This document shows, piece by piece, positions 19,701-32,021 of a stretch of 64,000 nt of DNA. Location: contig NC_082595.1 in the NCBI RefSeq assembly GCF_030936135.1, positions 67,205,635-67,269,634 of the forward strand, given 5' to 3'. A program made the translations under genes and the position numbers. Source of the DNA: Gavia stellata (Eukaryota > Chordata > Aves > Gaviiformes > Gaviidae). Under the pieces are notes generated by a model, which was given only the letters and a program-made list of their open reading frames with translations, was not told the DNA's origin and ran no database searches. Every line of letters begins with the position of its first letter. Position 1 is the first letter of the stretch.

Positions 19701-22700
19701 GAGGGCAGCTATAGCGGTAATGATGCAGCTATGCACTTCTCTGAAAGAACACTGTATACAGAAAAATTTCAGCTTGCTGACTGCCTCAGCAGAGGAGCTA
19801 AGGCTTCATGGAAACATAATTTAAAAAGGTAGTTAATGACAGCTTTCTAAAGGCAGTTTTTTCTCCAAGTGGGTTAAGGAAAAACAACATACCTTCTTGA
19901 AGCCCTCTTGTCTATTTTATATGTAGAGTGTTATTAGCTAACTGAGCTTTTGTGGCTTTAGTACCTTTCATAAATGTTTACTATTCCTCACAACTCAAAC
20001 AACAAAGTAACTAATCAATGAAAAAACTCTTTACCTAAGAGTTTACCCTGGTCAGCTTAAGAAAAAGAAATAGGAAAGAAAAAGGGGTGGGGGGAAAAAA
20101 GAAATACTGCATAAAGAAGGCCAGTTTAGTAAGAAGCCGTTATTTTAATTTGATAAGTGTGAGTATATGGTATTTCAAGTGGTTCACCTCATTTACCATT
20201 CTTTTTCTTCAGGAATTTGGTGTTGTTTCAAATACAAGGTTGATTTCTGCTGCTACTTCTGTATGTAAGTATTGGTCATTTTCATTATATTGTAGTTAGG
20301 TATCTCTATAGGGAGATCAGATGTTTTCTTTGTGGGTTTTTTGTTTGCTTGTTTTTAAAACATAGCTTTTTATCAAGTCCCGGGGGGGGGTGGGGGGGCT
20401 TGCATGTTGACTGCTAGGAGCCAGTTAAAGCCATTTAGAATAAATAACTTCTGTTCCTAAATACAGAAACAGAAGGGTCCTTTCTGTATTAGTTTTGGTT
20501 GATTCTGGTTGGAGCTTATGCCAAGCATAAATAAAAACAAAGTAATAAAATTAAGCAGTTGAGGTTTATAAACAGTCTCGAGTAGTAAATTGAATTCTGA
20601 ACTACTCAAAGATGGAATTGGAAACTTAGGGCTTTATTTGTCTGTTTTATAAAAGATACGGCTCCATGGAGGTACCTGTTTTCAGAATTTTTGGTAGGCT
20701 GTATACATTCTATTTTTTTTAATCCTTTTTTCCACATCATAAAATTAGTCTTTGCACATGATACTATTTCTAAAAATACATGCAATAAAATCACACTGGA
20801 GTTACTTAATTCTCTGTCTTTCCCACTTGCCTTATATTTCCCAGTTCTTGTAACTTGCATCTCATCCATGAAGGTCTTAAAGTGATGGCTTCCTTAGCTG
20901 AATGCTATAATTTGACCCAGAAGGTCCAGCTGCTCTCAATAGGCAATTCCTGGCTGTGCTCTTCAAAATGTAGGTCAGTGCTTTCAAAATCCCTCTTAAC
21001 CGTTGAGGGGACAGGTGACTGGCTGCATCTGTAGCCTCCACATGCAGTAAGTATATCAGTCCATGGGGCTGGCTGTATGACAGTTCCACCACCAGGAACT
21101 GAAACACATCTTCAGTGCCAGCACGACCAAGACCAGTACTGGATTTAGCAATAAGAGTTGCTATTTTTACATCAGTAGCATCTCAAAGCACAGACCTATG
21201 TGGCAGTTTTGATGCATCAGTGAGAAAGTTAGATGGAGTCTGGTAAATATGCAGTAGACGATTTCATTTAGATTTCTAGTCCTGAGCTGTGCTGTTTCGG
21301 AAAATCCCAAGTCTCAGAATCCCACAGAAGATTTCCCCCACAGTTCTTCTTTCAGACCTAGAAGCCCTGCCTGCCCTGATAAGTACTCTGCATTTCATGG
21401 AAACGGGGACAAAAAGCAACAGGCTTTCTTCTAGGATTTAATGTATTTTATTCTACCTGGTTTTCCTTTACCAGAGTTCATTGAGTAGCACACAGCAATT
21501 TTTTTGGAGGTCTTCATACAAAAGGCAAAAAAAGATGCGCCTAGACAAGTAAAAGAAAGTTAACAAAAGGGGTGACTAGCATAATAGTTGTTGATTGAAA
21601 AGGTTTGTTTGCTTTTAGTTAGGTAGAAACAGGAAGTTAGTAATACATGCTTCCTTGAGGAAGATAATCTCAGATTGGTTTCTGGCAACCTCTTCAAAAG
21701 CTTTTCGCTCTTTTTCTGCAGCTCACTAGAAGGACAGATCCATACGGTTGTGTCTGCAGCTTGCTTTGTGGGAAAAATGTTTTGTTTTCCTATCTTCCCC
21801 CTCAAAGTGGTTTATTTTTTTGCTATGTATCTCTTCAGTTTGCATGCTTCTTGAGAAACCTGTTTTATTCATTCTTCTCTTTCTTGAGATAATTAAAATT
21901 TCCAACCAGTAGCCTAATCTTAACTGTCCTACAGCAAATTTTCTAGCAAAGTCCATCATAGGTCTAAATGTTGAAGTCTTTAGTCCAGAGGACTGACACT
22001 GTCTTTTCATCAAAATGAATGGTGTACTGATTTTCTGGAAGTAGTATCAATTCATACTATACTGTCTATCATTAATGTAAGGAATATTTCCCACTTCCAG
22101 GATGTTAAATGTTACCTGTTTTCCTTGGAGGACAGGGACTTAAAAACACATTTTTAAAGGTTTCACTTGTACAAATCTCAAATCCACATCCTCAAGTGTA
22201 CTTAAGTTTTTCTTTTCATTCTAATATGAAATCACTCTGTTTTTGCAACTTAACATAATTCGTAACAGTGCACTATTTGTGCCTGTTCTTCTTGTAAAAT
22301 GCATGAGAATAATTAGGTATCTAAGTCAGGGATCATCATAAGCTAGAAAACTGAGGATATATTTGAACATTCTCTTGGAGGCAAGCGTCTTGAATCATAT
22401 CATATGCTTAAGCAGATGCTTAGGTGTCTCTCTCAAGGAGAGAAACACCCTTGAAATGTCTGATAATCCAGTGCCTAGGATGTTGATCTGCAGTGTGGTG
22501 AATTGACTTCTTGCTGTGAATTTGAGCCTGATTTTTGCATATCCAAAATCTTGACATTGCGGATGTACAAGATCTATCGGCTGAGCTCCCTCACCCTGCC
22601 CTTGGTCTTGCTTTTCTAAGACTTCATTACGTGATCTAAAATCTCACCTGTTGAAGGATCAAGCCTGTGTAAAAAATCCCACGTGAAAATTCCATTTGGA

Positions 22701-25700
22701 TTCAGTGTTGGAACTGAGATCCTGAAGAGATCACCAGATTTGGAGTGACATCAGTAGCTCTGTGAATGATAACCTGTGGAAAGTTAGGTGCCCATAAGCT
22801 AGTTAGTGGTTAACCAGAAGATTTAATAGTGCCCAAAGCATCAGACAAGTGTCTGGATGAGAGTACCTGTGCAAATCTGGGTTTCAGGTGTATTTCTCTT
22901 CGCCTTTTGGGATCTTAAATCTTATAATTTAACTTTTCTCTTTCAAATACAAACCTTTTGTGTTGCAAGCAGTTGTGCTGCCAAATGGATTTGAAGGGCT
23001 ATATACAGATGAATTAATAGAAAGGGAAAGAAATAGAAGTATTAATTACATAATTTTTAACATACTGATTTCTTTTTACTGTAGTGAAAACTAGGTTTTC
23101 ATATGCCTTTCCGAAGGAGTTTCCTTATAGGATGAACCATGTAAGTATGCTGTTGGAAATACAACTTGATCAAATAAAAGACAAATAACTGTTAGGAGGA
23201 AATCCTATCTTTTAAATTCTAAGAAAGAAATCTTTTCATACTCATATGTCAGGTTGGTCATAATTGGTTTTGGAGAGATTATTGGGAAAGATACTTTTAA
23301 AAGTAATAAATCTTACATAATCTCCTTTCCTTAAATTGTTGATGGGAAAGCTATAAAGAGAAGTGACATGACTGGGTGACTGAAATAGTAATTTTTATAT
23401 AGTGTGATGATAAAAGAGATTTAGCTTTTTTTGAATGTTCTTGTTTACAAATACATTGCTTCAGGGAAGGTAAATAGCCCTTGCACCTGGGATGCTTCCA
23501 AGCTTTGCACACAGGAGCAGTTGGCTTACAGAAAGCAGTTTTATTTTTGCCTGTAAAATGTAATGGCTTTTGAAAAATAAGTTTTATTTATTATTTAAAA
23601 TTCAGATTTACCAGTGGTTTTCAAGGCATTCTCAGTCACAATGCTGAGAAATTTTGTAGTTTTTCCTGAAACCAGTTTTGACCTGTGTTGTAGTATTTTG
23701 AAAGTTAAACAGATCTCATTATTTTTAGATCGACTGTAACAAATACTGATTTTTTGTTGGTTTGCTTTTCACCTAATCTAGAAAGCCAAATGATATATCA
23801 GAATGTAAAATATCTAAGACCTTGCAACAAAACTGCACTGCTATTTTACAGATAAAGGCAAATGGAAATATATTTCGGAGTATTGCTTTCCTGTAGCTAA
23901 GGCAGTCCGGTCTTTTCCTTGATATCACTAACACGTCACTGTCTCTATGGAAAATGAGAGCTGATTTAATTGCTACAATTGGACAGAATATTTCGTATGA
24001 AATTAAATCTGAAAATAATTTAAAAGGCCATTTGGCATGTTAGTGGCCTGATAAAGAGCCTCTAATTCTACAAAAGGACTTCTTTATTGCTGTTAAGTGT
24101 TTATACACTGGGAACAATTTGCTGCTGCCAGATGTTGAAACAAATCAGACAAGTACTGCTATTGAAGTAGTCTTTAATAGTAAACTTGATCCAAAATGTT
24201 TAAATGCATTGTTACTATGACTGGAGTTAAGTTATAATGGTGGTAAGACAATGGCTAATAATAGTTTGATTTTTGTTTGGTTTTGTAGTTTCAGATGAAA
24301 TGCATTTAGGACTGTTGGAAATATGCGTTGAGAATTCATGTGCATTCATGATGTTAAACTGGATGCCAGATAATTCTGCTGTCTGAAACATGCTGCTGTT
24401 TAACTGTGATTTTACTTTTTTGCAGATACTAGAATGTGAATTCTATCTCTTAGAATTAATGGTAGGTGGGTTGTTTTGGTGGTTTGCTTTTTTTTTTTTA
24501 CTGTTGCCTAAGTTTACTTTTTAACTATGAAGAATATTTTGAATTTTGTGCTATGAAATATGCATTATGCTGTCTGACTGTGTCGTGTCCCCCCCCCCCC
24601 CCCCCCCCCCCCTCCAGTTTTTGAATGATGTCCATGCAGGTCTAACATTTACATTTTCAGAAAAAATACTGTAATTACTGTGCTGTCATCTAGGCTGAGT
24701 GAGGGCATTCTCGCCTCCTTGCATTGAAGCTGGACTTCTCAACAGGAGGGCAGATTGCGGGAGCAGTGGGGACAGGAGGAGTGTGGATGGCTCTGCATCC
24801 TAGTGGTTAGAACACTGTTGGGAAGGGTAAAGCATAAGTTCTGTTTCCAGAACTGCTTCTGTTTTTAAAAGAAAGGTAACTGTATATAAGTCCTGATGCA
24901 GAGACTGGGATGTCAGTGTCCTTATTTCCCCAGATGAATGGCCAGTCAAGAGCATAAAGAGTTGTATTCTTTCTATGCCCTCCTCCTCTTGACTAGAAGA
25001 ATCTGGAGCTGTACCTATACGTTCCAGCTTCAGCAGAAGGTGTGGGTAGTATCCCACTCAGGCTCGTCTGTAACCTGATAATTAATGTAATCTTCTAGGA
25101 AGTCAGATGTGGGTTTGAATCCTGTGAGGAAGAAACTGAATTCAGGGCCTCCCATTTTCTGAGATGGTGCTGTAACTGTTAGGCTGTTGGATGAAAGGAG
25201 CCTAAAGTGACATTTTCTTCCAGGCACTTTCAATGAAAGGAGCTGCACCTGCTTTTTGTAAGGGTTGCTATCCCATTGCTGTGTTTTCTAGGGCAGCTGA
25301 AAGGATGCAGCCCAGGCTTCTTAGAGGGTTTAGGTAAAGTAGTGCCTAATTTCTGCATCTTGGTTGGACTTGGATGGGTTAGTCACCAAGCTTGCTGTAC
25401 TAGAGTATTTCTGCTCAAGTGCAGAGAAAAGGAGAGAGAAACCAGGGAGGAGCCTAGTGAGTTAGGCAGCAACTGAGAAAGGATATGTTTTGGGAACAGG
25501 ACACAGAGGAGGTCAGATCAAAGTTTTTGTTTGCGCCTACAGTTGTTATAGCCCCTTTTTAGATACGCTGTTTAGATTTAGTCCTTGATACCTCTGCTAT
25601 ACATGGCAGTAACTCTTGACTTTTGTATACAGGAGTTTTATCACAAGTAACTGCATTTACAAGAAATTACATTTTGGGGATTAACTTATTTTTCCAGTAC

Positions 25701-28700
25701 ACTATGCAATATATAGTATATATAATAACTGTCTCGCTTCAATGTTCAGCACGTGTAACTTAATGTGGCTTTTACCTATAGTATTCATACAGTTGGCTGC
25801 TTTCAGCAAGCGGGTTATTCCTTCTTGTTTACACCAGCCTAGGCCTGAAAAGAGGGGATTGGAGAGCAGTGAATTTTTTTCTATCTATCTTTCTGTCTGT
25901 CTGTCTTTCTCTTTCTAAACCAGTGTCAATTATTTTGGCATGCTTTCCATGTATGGTATTTAGTGACAGACTGTTTTCTGGCAGTGTTTTGTATTTCCAA
26001 GTGGGAATTACGGGTTTGTAAGCAAATGAGGTTTCAGTGTGCTGCAGATGTGGCTTTCTCTGTCTCTTAGGGGAAGGACATTGGCAGAGTGGCAACCATG
26101 CTATGTAATGGTATTCTAGAGAGAGCACTGCCCTCATTAGAGCACGGTTAGGTGTCAGAATGCTACTTGAAAAAAATAATCAGTAATTGACTTGTAAACC
26201 AAATGTTTTTAATATGAACTGACAACACATTCTGCATTGTAATCTAACTTTTATCCTGTTGACATTTTTCCTAGGACTGCTGTTTGATAGTATATCATCC
26301 TTACAGACCTTTGCTCCAATATGTGCAAGATATGGGCCAAGAAGACATGCTGCTACCTCTCGCATGGTAATGAAGACAATGATTCATAATAGTGCCTCCT
26401 TTCAGCAAGAAAGCAAGTGTTTAACAGTTATGCTTCAAAGGTAGTTAAGCAAAAGCAGGCTTAGCCATATTTGAATACAAAGGGTGCCTTAGTTAACCTG
26501 TGCAGGTATGTGTCCCTGACTTAGCTTATTCTGTCTTTAACCCTGTAATGATTTTGCTTTGCAGTGGTCTAATTTTTATTTTTAGACTAGCTCTAATAGC
26601 ACTGTTTTTTACACTACTGAATGGTGACTATGAGTAGAGGTAATCTTTTTCAATCCATGTTGGCTTTCTGTTGTTTCTTGTCATAGGAGGTAGAAGCAGC
26701 ATATAGGCGGTTTTTGCTGTGTTAGCAGAACTCTTATTCTTGAACTGTTTCTCAAATACAGAAAGACAGTAAAAATACTACTTTTATGCTTGCCCTTACT
26801 TATCTCTGAAACAGATGTAATTATTTTATGGTATACATCAACACCCTCTGCAGAAAGACATTTATGGTACTAAAATAGTGCTTCCAGATAAACTTCTGCT
26901 GTGGCTACAAGGAAAAAAAATGAAAAGCTTTAAGAGATTTTTACAACGGAAGAGATCTCTCCCGTTGCTGTTTTGCCCTCCAACCTCACTGCTTCTACCA
27001 TCTGGGAAACTGACGAAATATTTATAAACTGACAGCAGTTTTTGAAGTCATATAGTCTAAAGGTGAATAGGATGATACTTACAAGTTCTTCTTTGCACAG
27101 GAGGATAGTGAATGACACATATAGAACTGATCTTTGTCTGCTGTACCCTCCTTTCATGATAGCTCTAGGTAAGTAACACAAGTAATGTCTCTTGTCGTGT
27201 TTAAATGGATGTCTTCTGTGCGCTGTCCCATCAACAAGCATTCCTTATAGTGCCCTCATAAGGTGCTTCAGTTTGTGTTTCATACAGTACTGCCAGTGTA
27301 GCCTTGCAACTTAAAAAGTCCTGAAGAAAAATCAGGTAATTAATCCTGTGTTTTCTCTGTTGAACTGTATAGTGTTTATAAAAAATAGAATGCTTCTAAC
27401 TGTATCAAGAGTGGATCTTTGCTCAATATCCATGTCACCTGATCTTTGCAGCTTGCCTACATGTGGCCTGTGTCGTCCAGCAGAAGGATGCAAGGCAATG
27501 GTTTGCTGAGCTATCTGTTGATATGGAAAAGGTACTTTGTTTTTGCCTCATGCCACCTGTTATGGACTGAACAGAAATGGTACTCATGGTTATAAAACTA
27601 CTGTCTTACATGTCTGCGGTACTGATTTGAACTTCATTCAGTGATCATATGTTAGGCACTGTTGAAATTAGGTATGTCTCTCGGGGATGGAGACAATGTC
27701 AGGCCATTCAGTTATCCCCCTGCTCTGAAAGTCAAGACAGAAGCATTGCATAATGGCAAAGTGTTGCTGGTGTTGCCATTGTTCAGATGGAAATATAAAC
27801 CCAGTATCCTTTGCATTTTCTGCCAGAAAAAGAATTCCCAGTGTTTTTTTCATTCAAGATTGCCAGCATGAGTTTGAGACTTAAATTCTAGTGCATGTGA
27901 TCTGTGATTTGCCTTTCAGCATTGTGCCTACATACTGTTCTTATTTTCTCCCTATAAATGTACATAGTATGGCAGAGTGTGAAATGTTCTTGACACTTTC
28001 AGGATGACCAGGAGTGTGACTTCAGTCAATGTTAAACAGGGGGATGCCAAGATCATTCAGTTGAGTTCCCTGCTATTGCAAATTCCATGTCAAATAATCC
28101 CCTTCGTAAATTTATCAGGTTCCAAGGTGCAGTTGTTCTCATACCAATAATATTCTTCATTTTCACTAGTTCCTTTTACTTTTTAGGTTGACTTCTTTAA
28201 CCTTTGTTTAGCTTCAGCAAGCAAGCCAAACTAGTACTCATACTCCTTGTCACACTGTTTCACTCCGCAAAAATTTTTCAGTCTTTTTTGAAACTGAGTG
28301 TCTGGAATTAAATAGCACATTATGGGTGAGACGTACCATTGCCCTCTGTGCCTGTGGTATTGCCCTTTACCCCACTGACGATATCCTGGCATTGTATTTG
28401 TATTCCAGGATTTGTCTTCAAATTTAAGTGCAGTGTGGATGCTATGCTGCACCAAGAGCTCTGTGAATTATGTTGTCATGCATGTAAAAGCAGGGTGATA
28501 ATAAATTGGCAGCAGAGGAGAGCCAACCTATATTTGACAGATAAGGTTACCATAAGCTTGATACTGAACACATTTGAACGTTTACATGTCCTGGTTCTCA
28601 TGCCAGTGATACAATCTAAGCTTGATTTTTTTACATTGACACCATGGACCTCTTAGCCAACTATGACTTCTGTTTCAAGAATATATATTGTTCTAGCACT

Positions 28701-30323
28701 TAATCAAAGTCCATATATTAAAAAGAAGAAAGAAGTTGATTTTATTAATTTAGAGAATGATGAAACAAATTAGGAACCAAACATTATCCACCTTTTTTAT
28801 AGAATATTGCGTTAGAAATTTAAAAGGAAAATTAAGGTAGTTGAGGTGCAGTAGGTAGAAAATGTCCAAACTGGTAGAGAGTGCTTATGCTTCCAGAAGT
28901 GGAATATGAAAGTTCAGCAATTCTTATTATACTTCTATAAGAATAGAATAAGAATATAATAAAAATAATAACGAGAAGAATATAATGAATAAGAAGTATT
29001 TAGATGCTCCTTGGCTCTTTATTTCTTGGAAGGAAAAAATTCAGACCAATGGTTTTGGGCTTTTATTTTTTCCCTACACTGTGCCTCTGACATGTATAGA
29101 ACTTTGATAATCATCAATTACTGTATTGGTAATCCATGGTCATCTAGCTGCAATCATGCTGCCAGGTGTCCATATTTTCTCAGTAGCATAGTTACAAGCT
29201 GTGACAGTAGTTGCAAATAAATAAATAAAAAGCTATTCAGCTTGCAGGGGAGGAGAAGTGGTATATACAGTCGAACGGGAGGGAAAGTATTCTGTTCAGG
29301 CTTCCATTCACAATTAAATCAAAAAACTAATTATAGCAATGGTTCATTGCCAGACCAGATTAAATGTGAGACAGCTCTGTTTATAATATGAAAATTGTGC
29401 TGCTTAATTTCAGTTCAGGGCTTGTTTAATTAATTACACACTTAAACTGACTGCGACAAAGATAAAATCACTATTGTGTCTGACCTTAGGATCTCTTTTC
29501 TTTCTAATCAGATTTTAGAAATAATCAGGGTTATTCTGAAGCTGTATGAGCAGTGGAAGAACTTTGATGAGAGGAAAGAGATGGCTACTATTCTTAGTAA
29601 AATGCCTAAACCAAAACCACCTCCAAACAGGTACTGTACTTACTTGATACACCCGTCGTATGGAAAAACTGGACTACTATTTTAAGAATGAGCAAATGTT
29701 TAATTTGAGGTGTAGCATATGGTTTTACAGTGCAGACCTTTCTGTTATAAACAGCCAGTTGGATTGTTCAGGAGCTAGTGAGAAGCAGAACATTTGTTGT
29801 TTTATGGAGAGTGTTAATGTGATTAGAAAGTGATCAATACAGCTTAGCAAATGTGAGGAACCATGGTGTGAGGCTGGAACTGGGCCTGCTTGATGTCGTA
29901 TTTAATTACTGTGATTAAATATCACTGTCGGGAATCTGCACATGCAAATTCCTGTGCACATGTTTCTGTAACGTGAACCTTGATATGTTGACTTCAGAAG
30001 TAGGTTCAGCAGGCAGCTGCATGGGGATATATTGAAATTATTATTCAAATAAATACACTAAAGTTATTTATGCACGCTGAGAATAACCTTTGCGTTTTTT
30101 ATGAAACGGAGCAGAATATCTTAACCTGTTAGTGTAATGTTGAAGTGTTTTCCTTCAAAAGGTTTTTACTACTTTCAGAATACCGTATTTTTAATTAAAA
30201 AATGGACAAAAATGTAATAAGATGCTTCTTTTTTGAAGAGAGGTTTTGTTTTTTTTTCTTCCAAACAGTGAAGGAGAACAGGGTCCAAACGGTAGCCAGA
30301 ACTCTAGTTATAGCCAGTCGTAA
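13704..30323 (+). CDS. CCNC: Cyclin C, Mediator kinase-module subunit (complete, 12 coding exons)
   Basis: Joining exons 13704-13735, 14509-14615, 18296-18380, 18624-18693, 20213-20264, 23085-23140, 24426-24461, 26275-26366, 27101-27168, 27452-27531, 29512-29630 and 30269-30323 gives 283 codons plus TAA, the usual vertebrate cyclin C length. All introns are GT-AG and every phase joins in frame. The protein starts [20 protein letters not shown] and ends in a Ser/Gln-rich tail (SYSQS). The first cyclin box covers roughly residues 40-145, with [11 protein letters not shown] and FLASKVEEFGVV blocks; the second covers about 150-250. By family knowledge, cyclin C binds CDK8/CDK19 with MED12 and MED13 in the nucleus to form the Mediator kinase module, and on stress can relocate to mitochondria. 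It is tail-to-tail with TSTD3. Identification is very secure. Confidence 0.98.
13736..14508 (+). other. CCNC: CCNC intron 1
   Basis: The first 450 bp continues the CpG island; the rest is ordinary. It ends in a TTCCTTTAG acceptor. Confidence 0.9.
14509..14615 (+). CDS. CCNC: CCNC coding exon 2
   Basis: Encodes residues 11-46 ([20 protein letters not shown]... to IFFTN and the first base of Val47). Donor GTAAAA. Confidence 0.97.
14616..18295 (+). other. CCNC: CCNC intron 2
   Basis: The largest intron of the gene (3.68 kb). Mostly AT-rich, with no recognisable exon, RNA gene or young transposon. Confidence 0.85.
18296..18380 (+). CDS. CCNC: CCNC coding exon 3
   Basis: Encodes residues 47-74 plus two bases of Arg75, starting [13 protein letters not shown] and containing YFKRFYA of the first cyclin box. 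Acceptor is a T-run plus AAG; donor GTAGGA. Confidence 0.97.
18624..18693 (+). CDS. CCNC: CCNC coding exon 4
   Basis: Encodes residues 75-98, including the cyclin-box block [12 protein letters not shown]. Acceptor CAG, donor GTATGA. The preceding intron (18381-18623) is only 243 bp. Confidence 0.97.
18694..20212 (+). other. CCNC: CCNC intron 4
   Basis: About 1.5 kb, AT-rich; no recognisable features. Confidence 0.85.
20213..20264 (+). CDS. CCNC: CCNC coding exon 5
   Basis: Encodes [17 protein letters not shown] (residues 99-115) and the first base of Leu116. Acceptor TTTTTCTTCAG, consensus donor GTAAGT. Confidence 0.97.
20382..20398. repeat. G9-T-G7 tract
   Basis: Two long G runs separated by a single T, on the CCNC coding strand inside intron 5. 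Confidence 0.85.
22423..22449. repeat. 12-bp-arm hairpin in CCNC intron 5
   Basis: GGTGTCTCTCTC (22423-22434) and GAGAGAAACACC (22438-22449) pair at 11 of 12 positions around the loop AAG. Confidence 0.75.
23085..23140 (+). CDS. CCNC: CCNC coding exon 6
   Basis: Encodes residues 116-134 ([19 protein letters not shown]). Acceptor TACTGTAG, donor GTAAGT. Confidence 0.97.
23141..24425 (+). other. CCNC: CCNC intron 6
   Basis: About 1.3 kb, AT-rich, no recognisable features. Confidence 0.85.
24426..24461 (+). CDS. CCNC: CCNC coding exon 7 (36 bp)
   Basis: A 12-codon exon, [12 protein letters not shown] (residues 135-146), phase 0 on both sides. Acceptor TTTGCAG, donor GTAGGT. Skipping it would keep the frame. 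Confidence 0.97.
24589..24612. repeat. Homopolymer C24
   Basis: Twenty-four uninterrupted C, about 130 bp after the exon 7 donor; length may be imprecise in the assembly. Confidence 0.9.
24790..25200. repeat. Possible ancient palindromic interspersed repeat
   Basis: The left part holds 'cctagtggttagaacact' and the right part holds a near-complement ('ggtgctgtaactgttagg'), as at the ends of old palindromic repeats in sauropsid genomes. 'gggtttgaatcctgtgagg' and 'gaattcagggcctccc' are also of that type. The family was not identified. Confidence 0.35.
25878..25917. repeat. TCTA/TCTG microsatellite
   Basis: Imperfect tetranucleotide run of TCTA, TCTG and TTTC units within CCNC intron 7. Confidence 0.8.
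26275..26366 (+). CDS. CCNC: CCNC coding exon 8
   Basis: Encodes residues 147-176 and two bases of Trp177: [20 protein letters not shown], then [10 protein letters not shown]. Acceptor TTTTTCCTAG, donor GTAATG. Confidence 0.97.
26367..27100 (+). other. CCNC: CCNC intron 8
   Basis: About 730 bp; nothing recognisable. Confidence 0.85.
27101..27168 (+). CDS. CCNC: CCNC coding exon 9
   Basis: Encodes residues 177-199 ([20 protein letters not shown] and AL) plus one base of Ala200. Acceptor CTTTGCACAG, donor GTAAGT. The next intron (27169-27451) is short. Confidence 0.97.
27452..27531 (+). CDS. CCNC: CCNC coding exon 10
   Basis: Encodes residues 200-226 ([20 protein letters not shown], then LSVDMEK). 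Acceptor TCTTTGCAG, donor GTACTT. Confidence 0.97.
27532..29511 (+). other. CCNC: CCNC intron 10
   Basis: About 2 kb, AT-rich. An A/T/G-rich low-complexity patch lies at about 28920-28996. No exon or transposon recognised. Confidence 0.8.
29512..29630 (+). CDS. CCNC: CCNC coding exon 11
   Basis: Encodes residues 227-265 plus two bases of Ser266 ([20 protein letters not shown] through the Lys/Pro-rich PKPKPPPN stretch). Acceptor CTAATCAG, donor GTACTG. Confidence 0.97.
29631..30268 (+). other. CCNC: CCNC intron 11
   Basis: About 640 bp, ordinary sequence; a T-rich tract leads to the final acceptor. Confidence 0.85.
30269..30323 (+). CDS. CCNC: CCNC coding exon 12 and stop
   Basis: Encodes the C-terminal [17 protein letters not shown] tail, ending at TAA 30321-30323. 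Acceptor CTTCCAAACAG. Confidence 0.97.
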
Positions 30324-30438
30324 GACATTCCAAAGAATTTCTTTATGGACCACTTCGACTCAAGACATCCTGGGATCTTGCCTGTGTTCATGAAATGGAC
30401 AGAAGGTTTTAGTAACATCTTTGACAAAGAACTTGAAG

Positions 30439-30444
30439 AATAAA
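30439..30444 (+). terminator. CCNC: CCNC proximal poly(A) signal candidate
   Basis: Canonical AATAAA 116 bp after the stop codon, followed by TTGTTTGTGT-like downstream sequence. Confidence 0.4.
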
Positions 30445-32015
30445 TAGCTTGTTTGTGTCAAGCATTTTGAAAGCTTTTTCTCTAAAACTGCATCATTTTC
30501 TCTGACGCTGGAGCAAACGTACTAAGATTTTTCAGCGTAAGGAATCAAACATTAAACCAAGCTGCAAAAGATTAACACTATCCACTCAAAACAAATAGTT
30601 CATTATTGGTTCTGTTTGCTTTGAGAAAATTGTAACTTGCCATTGAAGTGAACTATTTTTAAAGCGACAGTAACCTGAAGCCTAAGTGTAACTGTATTAA
30701 TGACCTGTGTTGTCTTCATTTTGTTTGTGACTGAAGGAAGATAGTGCACTAGGTATGTTAGATCTATTCATTACCTTGAGTTTTCTTGATTTTTTTTTTT
30801 TTTTTAAGAAATATGGATTCTGTAACAAGTAACACAGCAACCCTTCAGAAACAAAGCCCAGAAGAGCCTGCAAAGAATATTGTTACTGTTTTAATGAAAG
30901 CTGCAGGAAAGAAATTAAATTCCTTTTTTGGATTAGAAAAATGCTGTTTTACTCAGTAGATATATGTGGATGTTTTTGCCATGAAGCGTAGTAGCCCAGC
31001 TTACCAGAGAAGTGCAATATGTATAGTGATTCTGCAGTTTTCTTAAACATTTCAAGTGTTAGGGATTAAAAAAACACAACATACTATGATTTTTTTTTTT
31101 TTCCAAGTAAATGTACTGTATAGTACAATCGGAATACTTCACAATCAAGTACAAATCTGGATATGATTGCTATTTTTTGTGGTGGATTTTTTTTGTACAA
31201 AAGATAGACACTGTTAGTCTGCCTTCACTGTTAGTGTGAATTTGTGTGGTTCATTAGGGAGTTTATTTAAGAGGATCAAGCTTTTGGTGAGCTTCATACT
31301 GGCTAATTTTAATTGTGATGTTAGGAGCAACTCTTTAGAATAACTGAAATGGGATTCCTTGGTTAAATATGTGCTGGAGAAAATGAGATTCCTTCAAACA
31401 GAAGGCCATATCCTGTGTTCCTTACTCAGGCAGATATCCCACTGAAGTCAGGAATTGGCCTAAATCGAATTTCTTGACTTTTTTAGATAACTTTGTTTCT
31501 AATTAAGTTCTGTACAACTTAATTTTGAACGATAATGCCGACTTGCCCAAGTATAAAAATTGAATGATAAAGTGCAGTAACATTGTTCTCCTTTTTTTTT
31601 TTCCTGAAGCAACACACTTCACTGGTCTGAAATATTGGATGGAAATTCTTGAAAACCCTTGCTCTATGATGCGTCTTGGTTCAAAAAACCTGGCCCCTTA
31701 AAAAAAAATATTTTTGCAAATACCTGTCCTTGTAATTGGCTGGTCATTCAGTGAAATAGAACTGAAGTGTCTTTGTGTGTGGCCCATTAGGCTACTAGCA
31801 TTTATTTCTGTTCAGATTATTTTTGTAAAACATCAGGTGAATAAGCCCAAACCACTTTGAGATAGAAAATATATATGTTTTCGTCTCTACTACTTTTGTT
31901 GCCATTTGATCCATACCTTTTATAGACACTTGACTGAGGAAGTGGCATTTGGCTATATGCCTCTGTTTCTTAATGTCTACAACGTGCTATTTGTAATGTG
32001 GACTTGGGGAGTAGA

Positions 32016-32021
32016 AATAAA
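32016..32021 (+). terminator. CCNC: CCNC distal poly(A) signal candidate
   Basis: Canonical AATAAA with a GT-rich downstream element starting about 20 bp later. Confidence 0.6.

Larger units (their letters stand above)
20265..23084 (+). other. CCNC: CCNC intron 5 with G-tracts and possible old repeat
   Basis: A G9-T-G7 tract lies at 20382-20398. The part at about 22.3-22.9 kb has the look of an ancient interspersed repeat ('gttaggtgcccataag'-type words) and includes a strong hairpin at 22423-22449. Nothing codes. Confidence 0.7.
24462..26274 (+). other. CCNC: CCNC intron 7 with C24 run and possible old repeat
   Basis: Contains a C24 homopolymer (24589-24612), a possible ancient palindromic repeat at about 24.79-25.20 kb and a TCTA/TCTG microsatellite (25878-25917). 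No exon was seen. Confidence 0.75.
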
